NCBI GenBank assembly: GCA_027578815.1
Contig: JANBTH010000440.1
Location: 1 to 17,386, forward strand
Length of the DNA: 17,386 nucleotides
Direction: 5' to 3'
DNA from: Coemansia sp. RSA 1804
Lineage: Eukaryota; Kickxellomycota; Kickxellomycetes; Kickxellales; Kickxellaceae
Below the pieces are notes generated by a model. The model searched no databases, was not told the DNA's origin, and saw only the letters and a program-made list of their open reading frames with translations. How positions within the stretch are numbered: the stretch's first letter is position 1; each line of letters opens with the position of its first letter. The translations under genes and the position numbers were made by a program. Below are positions 8,701 through 17,079 of the stretch, in pieces.

Positions 8701-11700
8701 CGTGCTCCAAGAATGTCAAAGTGGCTGATCATCAGTGTCAGACATCCAGCTACTTGCGTCTTCATCAACTGCCAATCCTCGCGGTCAAGCACTTGTATCG
8801 TGTTGTCCTTGCAGACACGCATGGTTGACTCAAGCGCCTGCACCGCCCAGCGGAATGTTCGCTTTTCGTTCGCCATGCAGTCTTCGGTGATAAACCCGCA
8901 CCATCCAACGCACATGTGCATAAGCGCAAGCTGCACATATCGCTCTGCCTTGAGATCAAGAAAGCGCGCTCCACGGGCTGCATTGTTCGATACAAACGAG
9001 AACGCCTCTTGCACCTGCTCAACAAGATCGCAGTTGGCACCACGACACACCATCGTCTCAAATGTAGGTTGGCTTAAAGAGTCGATGCTGTTGTGTCTGC
9101 TGCCAGGAGACCCCTGCTGCTCGCTGCCACCGGTGAAAGCAGAGCCCTCATTCGGACGCACTGTAGTACCGCTAGGGCTTATAATCCGTCTGGTATGCAT
9201 CTCGTAAAAGGCTCGCTCATGTACATCAATGTGCAGAGTACGCAGCATGTCGGGCATTTGCGACAGAGCGTCCAGCATCCTCACAATGCTCTGTTTAAGT
9301 AATGTCCATTCTTTCTGCACTTCTGGAGCATGTGCACGAGTGAGTTCGCGTATGCGCGCAGGCGCAGGTGGTTTGAAGCTCCCTCGTCTTGAGGCCTCAT
9401 CCTGGTTGCTCGCAAGTAGGGCGCGTCGAGCGATAGAACTTTTAAGAGGATTGTTCATTCTCTCAAGCTTGCGTTCAAGTGGCGACAGATCCGGCCGCAA
9501 TGCATCAAAGTCGCTGCCAGACTCGTCGATATGGTCCAACTCTTCGTCGACTATCCGTTCGCTAGGTCCTCGCGAGTAATTGGACTTGCCGCCCTTTTCG
9601 CTGCGCATACTCTCCCTAGCACTTGAAGTAATGTCTGAAGACTGCTTGCTATTCCTCACATGGCTATCGCCGCTTCTCCTGCTTTGGTTGCCTGTACTAT
9701 CGCGATTAAAGCTGCGTCCGGCCCTTGCGTGCCTTTCGAGGATCTCATCACTGACGGCGGTGGCCATCTCGCCTGGCATCAGCGCATCAGAAATGTTGAT
9801 CTTCTCAAGCCACTTGCGATGACGCTCAAGGCGATCAAGTCCAGGCGAAATCAGCCGCATCTGGCCAGGCGCAAGCTCTAGATCCTGGTACAATATCTCG
9901 CCGGGCTTGGGCATAATCGTCGCCCCAGTCCAGTTGAACTCGGCATCTGTGCGAACAATGAGAAGATAGCAGTTTTTTGTGTACTCTGAGCGAACCATAT
10001 CGCTGACCATGTAGGCTGAAAGAAGCGTCTTTGCAATATCCGGCTTTTGCACCAACGCCTGGCTACCAATTATGTATATTCCCTGCGATTCCCACTCGCC
10101 AGAAGTGTACACCAAGACATGCTTTGTGTCGACCAGCTGCCCAAGAAGCGTAAGAGAGTCGTCGAATGTGTAGTCTGTCGAGTTGGCCACAGCATTCTGA
10201 ATCCTGCGCACAAGCCGCTGGCCTTTCAAGATCGGTGGACGTATCACTTGCAATGCACGGCTCAGCCACTTGCCGAGCTCCCGCGACGGCATGCTATCGT
10301 ACTTTGGCGGGCCCTTCAGCATCTGTGCAAGCATGATTGTCCACAGACGCATATGGAGCCTGACTTGCTGGCAGTACCGCATTGCCATCTCCAGATATCC
10401 GCCTTCAATATCCTTGGAAATATCTAGCAAAAACGTCCACTGGTTTTCAAGAACCTCAAAGACCTTTGTAATCCCATTTCCGCTGCTGTTCATTAATTTG
10501 CGGTAAAGCAGTCTGAAGTATGTCTGCAAGCACGAGAGTAGAACATGGTCGTACTGGGGATCGAGCTCCACGCCCGGGTTCCATCTGTTGGTCGGTCGTA
10601 CCAGCTCTATAAACGAGTGTTTGACGCGGCATGCAGCAGCAAGCGAATCCTTGATGTCCTCGATAAGCTGGTCTATCTGCGCCGGCGCCGGTTTAACCAG
10701 ATTCTCAGCACTCTCCAGTCTAATTTGCAAGCATGTCTGCAGCAGGCGTGGAGCAAAGAGCAGCAGCATTTGCATATGGCGGCTTGTTACCGGAAGCCCG
10801 ATCTCGCAGATCATATCCGCATTTTCAATAATGTCTCGCCGTACTGAAAGCATAACCTGCTCAACCTCTGTAAGCTTGCTTTGATCAAAAATGCTCTTTA
10901 GCCCGTTCTCCTTGAGCAGCTGCTCTACAAACGGAGTGTGCTTGAATCCCTTTCTGCTAGCGCTTGACAGCGTGTGTTGGCGATTTGACACATTGCTAGC
11001 AGACGTGCCTCCAGGACTGGGTGCAGAGCCAACACTCTGGCCAGATGTCCGTGATGCGTCAGTTGCTTTATTGGTGATTCCAGCGGTTGTGCTTTCAAAC
11101 CTTTCCGGGCTCACTGTCGAGTAGAGATTCAGGTCCTGGCTTCCTGTCCAGCGCTGAAGCATTTTGTAGAGTGCTCCAAGTCGCATTGAGATGTTTGTCC
11201 ACGAGGTTATTGCTGCCAGCCGGTCCTGGAACTCCTTTGACGCATACAGCGGTTTTGCCTCATTTAGAGCCTTAAGATTCGGATACATGGTCTCAACATA
11301 ATTCAGTCTGCGTAGAAGCTTTTGTGTATGAAGCAAACATTGGGTGCTAAAGTCGTTAAGCGCAGACGAGGGCTGGTCATCGCTGGTGCCTACACTCGTA
11401 ACAACGTGGTCGGCATTGAATTCTACGACAGCACGCAATGCGGTGTCAGCATGAACAGCACGCAACGACTCAAGGGTCTTCTTCTCTTGCTGCGGAGTGC
11501 GTCCACGAAGCACTGCACGGCAACCAAGCCAAATGTCCATATGCAAGTGCTTGAAAACTGCTCGATAGTCGTTGTTTTGCAAAAGCTCGCTCAAATGTTC
11601 TGCATATTCATTGTCAGTCAGGTTGAACAGGTAGCCGTCAGACTGTGTATTGAGGCGCTTTTTCTCTCCAACGACAATGTCTCCAGTCAGTGCTGCAGAA

Positions 11701-12549
11701 AGCATTCGATGCCATTCGGTGCGCTCGCGCTGCTCGTCGGCATCAAGATCAAAATACGTGTAATCGCTGTTGCTATCCGACTCCATGTCAATGTCAGCTT
11801 CGCTACCATGGCGCTTTTTTCTAGCTGAATTCAACCGAGAAATTGTCGCTTCGCTGCTTATAGGAGCTTCATTTTCAAAACTCTGTGAATTGGATATGTC
11901 TGCTGTGCCTTTCGAATACTGGTGTGCAGAAGTATTTTCTAACTCGATGCCATTATTATCCTCTGTTAGCGTGGTAACTAGATCAGGATTCGAAGCGTCA
12001 CCACCACCTACGCTTTGCTCAGCTGTATAAGATACAAAATAAAGCAGATGACTCTGTGATTAGCATACAGCAATGAACGTGATAACAATACGGAACAGAC
12101 ATAAGTGAATGCGGCACATTAAAAACACAAAGGCCACATCATGGGAAAAAAGATACCGTACCTTGAATGTTCTTTAGCAAAAGAGTCTCGTTAAGCATGG
12201 GGCCGCTAGGAAGTATGGAGCCAGGATGCTGCTGTAGCTTTGCAACAGCGAGCATGGCATCATCGGGCACAACAATGAAGTCCGCCAAACGTCCTTCCTC
12301 GGCACTGACAGTTATTCGAGCGCCGAGCTTTGCCAGCCCATTCTCTATCTTCAGCTTTGCCTTGTAACGCCGACGTAGCTCCTCTCCCTGTGCGTCTGGG
12401 CGGTCAACCCAGTGACTATCCAGTGTGCGCTCCAAAGAGTTTGGGTATCCATAGAGATAAAACAGTTTTTTGTTAAACTCTAGGCCTGACAAGTCCTGGC
12501 TGACTTCAATGTGTCTGGCACCATTGCTGTCGCAATTGTCGGTGCCCAT
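5754..12549 (-). CDS. SSK2: Ssk2/Wis4-type MAP kinase kinase kinase, two exons, with long C-terminal extension
   Basis: Exon 1 is 12549-12162 and exon 2 is 12022-5754; joined they encode 2218 residues. The family phosphorylates the Pbs2-type MAPKK in the HOG osmostress pathway. The N-terminal ~1330 residues resemble Ssk2 regulatory sequence (for example EWHRMLSAALTGDIVVGEKK and FEVLENQWTFLL). The kinase domain spans about 1331-1646: glycine loop IGGGAFG (1337-1343), K1360, alpha-C glutamate probably E1403, HRD with D1478, DFG 1496-1498, GTPMYMAPE ending at E1536. About 570 residues follow, including short tandem PMD repeats, Ser/Gly/Asn-rich stretches, a likely coiled coil (~2050-2140) and an acidic tail (~2187-2218). 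Yeast Ssk2 ends soon after its kinase domain and is shorter (about 1,580 residues). The start at 12549 is the first good ATG (G at -3 and +4); exon 2 alone has no early ATG before 11786. SSK2 versus the paralogue SSK22 or fission-yeast wis4/win1 naming cannot be decided. Confidence 0.9.
12023..12161 (-). other. Intron 1 of the MAPKKK gene
   Basis: A 139-nt intron on the minus strand. The donor CAAG|GTACGG cuts after 12162, the branch motif TGCTAAT lies at about 12065-12059, and the acceptor TTATACAG ends at 12023. Exon 1 contributes 388 nt (phase 1) and exon 2 supplies the remaining two bases of an alanine codon, so the frame is preserved (KNIQ-A-EQSV). The exon 2 frame upstream of 11786 has no ATG back to its in-frame stop at 12060-12062, which makes splicing necessary. 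Confidence 0.85.
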
Positions 12550-12801
12550 GACGAGACTGTGAGTAGATATTAAGGGTTTGTACACAACACGGTATTTAAC
12601 AATAAATTACGTATAACGAGAAAGCTTCCAAAGAAAAGACAAAGCGATGTGGCAAATAGCAGCAAAAAGTCTGAGAAAGCTATGCAAATGTTTGTTAATT
12701 GCTCAGAGGGAAAAAAGAAGCAAAAAGTGTTTAAAAGAAGAAATAAAAGTTGAAAGGGTAGGGAGCTGAGCCTGTGATGAAGGACAGATTGGTAGTGACG
12801 C

Positions 12802-13269
12802 TTATAACGGGCACTGATTCTCTTGCTCCTTGTTTTCTTGGCTTGGGTCGTCCTCCTTCTCCTCTCCTTTCTGACCCTCAATCTCATTAAGCGCCTCCTT
12901 TGCGGACCGGATGACAATATTTGCGTCCATAACCTCTTGAAACTCTGTATCCTCGTTCTCAGTAACCAGTGAAGTGACTATATTGTCCAGATCCTCCATG
13001 GCTGCTCTGATTTTCCGCTCCATGTACGGAATCATGCCCAGCGTCTCCTCGAGCACCTCCTTTTGCTTGCGAATGTCAGCCTCATGGACGCCTTCCTTCT
13101 GGTGAAGCTTCTCGATGCGCACTCGCTGCTGGTCTGCCTCAAGGAAATATATGTTTCTCTCCTTGATAAGGCGTTTGACTGCGTCGGTTTTGATCTTTAG
13201 GGACCGCAGTTCGGGCGGGGGAACAGGGGTTGGAGCATCAGCAGCAGCAGAGGACTTTACAGTGTTCAT
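12802..13269 (-). CDS. RBL2: Tubulin-binding cofactor A (tubulin-specific chaperone A)
   Basis: A 155-residue, mostly helical protein. Residues about 20-130 carry the TBCA pattern: LRSLKIKTDAVKRLIKERN, then EADQQRVRIEKL, then RKQKEVLEETLGMIPYMERKIRAAMEDL, heptad-rich helices forming the three-helix bundle. The family captures beta-tubulin in the cytosol during folding and dimer assembly; RBL2 is the budding-yeast name and alp31 a fission-yeast name. Yeast and human members are about 106-108 residues, so this one is longer, with a Pro/Ala-rich N-terminal lead (1-20) and a Glu/Lys/Gln-rich tail (about 129-155). The ATG at 13269 opens the frame and no intron is needed. The stop lies 252 bp upstream of the MAPKKK start on the same strand, leaving a short spacer that must hold both its terminator and the next promoter. 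No AATAAA was seen in that spacer in the right orientation. Confidence 0.9.
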   Translation of the reverse strand: MNTVKSSAAADAPTPVPPPELRSLKIKTDAVKRLIKERNIYFLEADQQRVRIEKLHQKEGVHEADIRKQKEVLEETLGMIPYMERKIRAAMEDLDNIVTSLVTENEDTEFQEVMDANIVIRSAKEALNEIEGQKGEEKEDDPSQENKEQENQCPL

Positions 13270-13603
13270 CGTTTGTCAAAAGATACAGAATCCCTTGGCT
13301 ATAATAATAAATAAAAAGGGCAATAACAAAAACAACCCACTGGAGAAGAAAGAGAAACAGAACATTCAATCCTTTTCTTTTCTTGCTGGCAGACGGGAGA
13401 AAAGTCCCAATGGTAGGCTTGTAAACAAAACAAAAAAGATGAGAATATTGATCTGATCTGCTGTATATTTTGGATCTCGCTGATTTGTGCTGTTGGGAGC
13501 CATAAAGCGCAACAATTCAAGCAAACTTGGCAAAGGGCGGGTTTTGGTTCGGACCCCGTCTGAACGAGTCCAGACTCTTGAGTGAATGGAATGCGTTACA
13601 CGA

Positions 13604-13615
13604 CACGATATCGTG
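13604..13615. promoter_or_regulatory. Perfect palindrome CACGATATCGTG
   Basis: Twelve bases are identical on both strands, 335 bp from the TBCA ATG and 349 bp from the HAP5 ATG, so almost midway. A dimeric transcription factor site is plausible, but no known factor is assigned. Confidence 0.4.
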
Positions 13616-13879
13616 ATATATCAACCATTGACTGTCGTGTTTTTGTATAAGAGAACGGAAAATGTAGTCATGTGCAAATAACGCCCCCATATACACATTT
13701 TTTTCGTCATCATACTCTTGCGGTTTTTCTTCCTTCTCCGAGATTAAGGGTGCGGGTGTTGTTGTTTGATGTCTTGCAAAATAAAAAACCTGGGCCTTTG
13801 GATCGATTAATGCAAGCGAAAACGGGTGACCTTTCCCCATCCCCCTCTCTCTCCTCTACTTGTATAACCATCGCGTTTT

Positions 13880-13885
13880 TATATA
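13880..13885 (+). promoter_or_regulatory. TATA box for HAP5
   Basis: TATATA within TTTTTATATACT, 79 bp upstream of the HAP5 ATG at 13964, with a pyrimidine-rich stretch between. It would place transcription start downstream of the short upstream ATGs. By motif and position only. Confidence 0.5.
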
Positions 13886-13963
13886 CTATTGTCAAGAAAG
13901 AAAGAGTTCTTGTTATTGTCTCCTTCTCTCTTTTCTTCTATCACCCTTTTGAAATCAAAGCAA

Positions 13964-15082
13964 ATGCAAAATATTCACAGTAGCGAGGGCCAGCTCAACG
14001 GTATGCAGGGCCAAGCGGGTGCGGACGTGCCCCTAAGCCAACAACTCGCACACGACTCTTCTGGGCTTGGAAAGTTTGGTATGACCGGCACCACCGACTA
14101 TAACCAGCACCAGCAGTTTGCCGATGCGATGGCAGCGGCCGCAGCAGCAGCACAGCAGCAGCAAGACCAAAGTTCAGCCCAGCCCAGATCACCGGCACCC
14201 ATGTATCCAGGACCAACCACAATCCCCACGAACTTTAGCAGCGGACAGATAAACTCGCCCGAATCGCTGCAGCAGTTCCAGACGAACTTTTGGAAAGCCC
14301 ATCTAGCCAGCATCGAAGACAACGTGCCTGACTTTAAGACGCATCTGCTACCGCTGGCGCGGATCAAGAAGGTGATGAAGTCGGATCCCGATGTCAAGGT
14401 GCAAATGATCAGTGCGGAGGCGCCTATCCTGTTTTCCAAGGCTTGCGAGATCTTTATTACCGAGATTACACAGCGTGCGTGGTTGAATGCGGAGGAGAAC
14501 AAGCGTCGCACGCTGCAGAGGCAGGACGTGTCGTTTGCCGCTCAGCGCAGCGAGATGTTTGACTTTTTGATTGATGTTGTTCCGCGCGAAGAGTTTCCAC
14601 TTAAAAAGGTTATTGACAATGCCTCAGAGGAAGCTGCTGCAATTGCAGCAGCCACTCAGGCTACGGCAGCAGCAGCCGCTCAGAAGCAACGACCACAGCA
14701 ACCGCAGCAGCCTCAGCAGCCAGCGCAGCAGCCCTCGCTTCAACAGCAGCAGCAGCAGCAGCAGGCACCGCAGCAGCAACAACCACACACGCCATCGCTT
14801 TACAACGATCCGGCATTCCACCAATACTACGCGCAGCACTTAGCCGAAGCAGCAGGATTCTCACAGGCCGCTGGAGCAACACCAGAACAACGACAGGCGT
14901 ATTACCAGCAGATTGAGCGTGAGCAGCTGCAATGGCTTCAGCGGCAAGCGAACATGGGTGTTGGGCAGCAGCAGCCGCCACCGCCACAAGGCTTGGGTGT
15001 GCCGTTTGGCGACGGCGGCCATCAGCAGCAGCAACAGCATCCCGATAGTGCGGCAATGGGAGACGGCGACCACGGCAATTAG
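13964..15082 (+). CDS. HAP5: CCAAT-binding complex subunit HAP5 (NF-YC, histone fold)
   Basis: The 372-residue protein should pair with HAP3/NF-YB through its histone fold and, with HAP2/NF-YA, bind CCAAT boxes in the nucleus. The fold spans about 125-210: LPLARIKKVMKSD, MISAEAPILFSKACEIFITEIT, AEENKRRTLQRQDV and FDFLIDVVPREE are strongly conserved. Just before it, NFWKAHLASIEDNVPDFK (about 108-125) corresponds to the region fungal HAP5 uses to recruit HAP4-type activators. Flanks are low complexity: an Ala/Gln run in the N-terminal arm, and Gln-rich C-terminal sequence with eight consecutive Gln at 14741-14764. The start is the ATG at 13964 (A at -3); the frame extends to 13889 without an ATG. 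There is no intron. V146-Q147 look like two extra residues relative to the yeast and plant K-M-I-S-A-E junction. Confidence 0.93.
   Translation: MQNIHSSEGQLNGMQGQAGADVPLSQQLAHDSSGLGKFGMTGTTDYNQHQQFADAMAAAAAAAQQQQDQSSAQPRSPAPMYPGPTTIPTNFSSGQINSPESLQQFQTNFWKAHLASIEDNVPDFKTHLLPLARIKKVMKSDPDVKVQMISAEAPILFSKACEIFITEITQRAWLNAEENKRRTLQRQDVSFAAQRSEMFDFLIDVVPREEFPLKKVIDNASEEAAAIAAATQATAAAAAQKQRPQQPQQPQQPAQQPSLQQQQQQQQAPQQQQPHTPSLYNDPAFHQYYAQHLAEAAGFSQAAGATPEQRQAYYQQIEREQLQWLQRQANMGVGQQQPPPPQGLGVPFGDGGHQQQQQHPDSAAMGDGDHGN
14685..14789 (+). repeat. CAG/CAA-rich coding microsatellite in HAP5
   Basis: Imperfect CAG/CAA/CCG triplets encode Gln/Pro-rich sequence; the longest run is eight Gln codons at 14741-14764, seven of them CAG. 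Such tracts commonly vary in length between strains. Confidence 0.75.
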
Positions 15083-15797
15083 GACTGGGAAGAAGAAGCC
15101 TCCCAAACCCTCGTGTCTGGTAACACCCCTGTGCTCTGTCTAGTATTTCTTCTTATTTTCTTTTGCGCTATTTTTGAACCCAGAACAAAGTACAACTCTA
15201 TCATCTACAAGCAAGATCGGTCTCCACGTTTTGCCATTGAGTCAGCCAAGTGCGTCTGTTGCTGCTTACTGGCAGTCTGTGCTGTTGGTTTCCTAGCCAA
15301 TGGCGCGATAAACGTGCAAAGATAGCTAGCTGCCTGTTTGATCGCCATGGATTATTGGGTCAGAGATATCGCTGAATCTCTTTCCTTCTATTAGCAGGAC
15401 ATTCCCTCCTCGGAGAAATTTCCTGGCAGGTGTGCGGGAAGCAGTCCCAGTAGAACACAGCCCAGATAGGAAAAAGGACGGCTCTTGTTTGGCAGCGGAA
15501 AAGAGAGAAAAGGAAGGAAGGAAAGGAGAGGCACACCCCGTGCTGTGTACGCCTTTAGAAGAAAAACGGATTTTCGCAATCGACTCCGCTCCACGCATTC
15601 ACTAGTTTTGTTTCCTTGGTCTGCCAAAGCCAAAAGCAAACAAGGAACTTTGCCCCTCCCCTTTTTTTACTTTTGCTCTTTGCGTCTTTTTTTATCTCTT
15701 CTTTTCTTGCTCATTTATGCTCGACACTCTATTTCTTCTGCGTAATTAGTACTATACGGTTGCACTAGCACTAGCTACAGATACAGATACAGATACA
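15083..15797 (+). promoter_or_regulatory. HAP5 3' flank and LSC1 promoter region
   Basis: No coding gene is supported in this 715-bp spacer. Candidate sites are TGAGTCA (15238-15244, a perfect AP-1/Gcn4-type site), CCAAT at 15297-15301 (in AGCCAATGG) and CCAAT on the opposite strand at 15358-15354. A long C/T-rich tract at about 15650-15740 precedes the LSC1 leader. No AATAAA for HAP5 was seen on the plus strand. Confidence 0.5.
15762..15796 (+). repeat. Back-to-back hexamer repeats at the LSC1 start
   Basis: Two GCACTA units (15762-15773) are followed by GCTAC and then three perfect AGATAC units (15779-15796), ending one base before the LSC1 ATG at 15798. The repeats form the immediate 5' leader. 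Confidence 0.8.
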
Positions 15798-17079
15798 ATG
15801 CTCGGTTCCACTGCTGCTCGCACTCTTCGCCTCGGTAAGTTTATTGGATTTGTCTCCACTTTCCTACCTCCGAACAGGCGGGATCCGCGGATTCGGAAAA
15901 CTCTTACACTGCAAAGACGACAAGAATGTTATTTGCTTATATTCTCATCGGCAACAGCTGTCGGCAAAAGCAGCCGGCGTCTTTTGCTTTAAAACTAAGT
16001 GATCAGCTAAACCCTTTCAACAGTTTTATTTGATTTATGCGTACGGTCTATGCTGCTGGCTCGTTTCCATTATTGACGCCAATGGATGGGGGTTTTGCCG
16101 AAATTTACAGCATGTAGCAGCCTCCCGCCGCGGGTTTGCCACATCGGCAGGGCGTTTCTCGTATGTCGACACGGCTCAGAACCTGAGGATTAACAAGGAC
16201 ACTCGCGTTCTCATCCAGGGCTTCACCGGAAAGCAGGGCACATTCCATGCGTCCCAGGCGATTGCCTATGGCACCAACGTCATTGGCGGCGTGTCGCCCA
16301 AGAAGGCAGGACAGACGCATCTGGACAAGCCTGTGTTTGGCTCGGTCAAGGATGCGGTTTCGAAGGCCAGCCCCGATGCCACCGCCATCTACGTGCCACC
16401 GCCATTTGCAGCCGACGCCATTCTGGAGGCCATTGAGAATGAGATCGGGCTTATCGTCGCGATCACCGAGGGAATCCCACAGCAAGATATGGTCAGAGTT
16501 GTGCAGGCACTCAACACCCAGTCCAAGTCGCGTCTTGTTGGACCAAACTGTCCCGGCATCATTGCGCCCGAGGAGTGCAAGATCGGCATCATGCCCGGCC
16601 ACATCCACAAGCGTGGCAAGATTGGCATCGTCTCGCGCTCGGGTACGCTGACGTACGAAGCTGTCAACCAGACCACGCAGGCGGGTCTTGGCCAGACGCT
16701 TTGCGTTGGAATTGGCGGCGACCCCTTCAACGGGACCAACTTTATTGACTGCCTCAAGATCTTCCTTGCGGACCCTGCCACCGAGGGCATTGTGATGATT
16801 GGCGAGATCGGTGGTTCGGCCGAAGAGCAGGCTGCCGAGTTCCTTATCGAAAACAACCTGTCGCTTGCCAAGCCCAAGCCGGTTGTCTCGTTCATTGCAG
16901 GTCTGACCGCTCCTCCTGGCCGTCGTATGGGCCATGCCGGCGCCATTATTGCCGGTGGAAAGGGAACTGCCCAGGACAAGATCAAGGCGCTTGAGAAGGC
17001 CAATGTGCTTGTTTCGCAGAGCCCTGCGCAGATGGGTGTTCTCATGAGGCAGCGCATGGAGGAGGAGGGCCTCATCTAA
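15798..17079 (+). CDS. LSC1: Succinyl-CoA ligase alpha subunit, mitochondrial (two exons)
   Basis: Exon 1 is 15798-15834 and exon 2 is 16118-17079, giving 332 residues (331 with the alternative acceptor); yeast Lsc1 is about 329. The enzyme interconverts succinyl-CoA and succinate with nucleotide phosphorylation in the TCA cycle. The N-terminus (MLGSTAARTLRL...SRRGFATSAGRF) is basic, hydroxylated and without acidic residues, a typical mitochondrial presequence. The CoA-binding loop GFTGKQG lies at 47-53, GPNCPG in the middle, and the phosphohistidine H285 sits in MGHAGAI. All conserved segments run uninterrupted to the stop at 17077-17079. Exon 1 carries the only usable ATG, since the exon 2 frame extends back to 16030 but opens with TTG. 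A beta-subunit partner is expected elsewhere. AATAAA lies at 17317-17322. Confidence 0.93.
15835..16117 (+). other. Intron of LSC1 with tandem NAGNAG acceptor
   Basis: The donor is G|GTAAGT at 15835. The acceptor region reads TAGCAG at 16115-16120, so exon 2 can begin at 16118 or 16121; both keep the frame because exon 1 ends in phase 1. Intron size is 283 or 286 nt. Another acceptor-like site, CTTTCAACAG ending at 16023 with a CTAAA motif before it, looks stronger but would throw the reading frame out, and the AG ending at 15877 gives a frame that soon stops. The exact acceptor is therefore set by frame and protein homology. Confidence 0.75.

Larger units (their letters stand above)
13270..13963. 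promoter_or_regulatory. Divergent promoter region between TBCA and HAP5
   Basis: A 694-bp spacer between divergent starts. It contains alternating GAGTC/GACTC inverted repeats (13566-13583), a perfect 12-bp palindrome (13604-13615), a TATATA box (13880-13885) about 80 bp before the HAP5 ATG, and a C/T-rich stretch before HAP5 (13918-13949). Short ATG frames at 13769-13810 and 13809-13983 would act as upstream ORFs only if transcription begins above them. No coding gene is supported; open frames such as 13517-13840 (-) look random. Confidence 0.55.

Noticed and set aside
12139..12585. Separate small gene of about 136 residues upstream of the MAPKKK
   Set aside because: A phase-matched donor at 12161 joins it to the MAPKKK frame, and its own stop lies inside the intron. 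It is better read as exon 1.
13545..13590. Possible tRNA-like element (GGTTCGGACCC resembles a B box)
   Set aside because: No matching A box or cloverleaf could be drawn around it.
16021..16030. Acceptor CTTTCAACAG at 16023 as the end of the LSC1 intron
   Set aside because: It looks good locally, but joining there to exon 1 puts the conserved exon 2 sequence out of frame.
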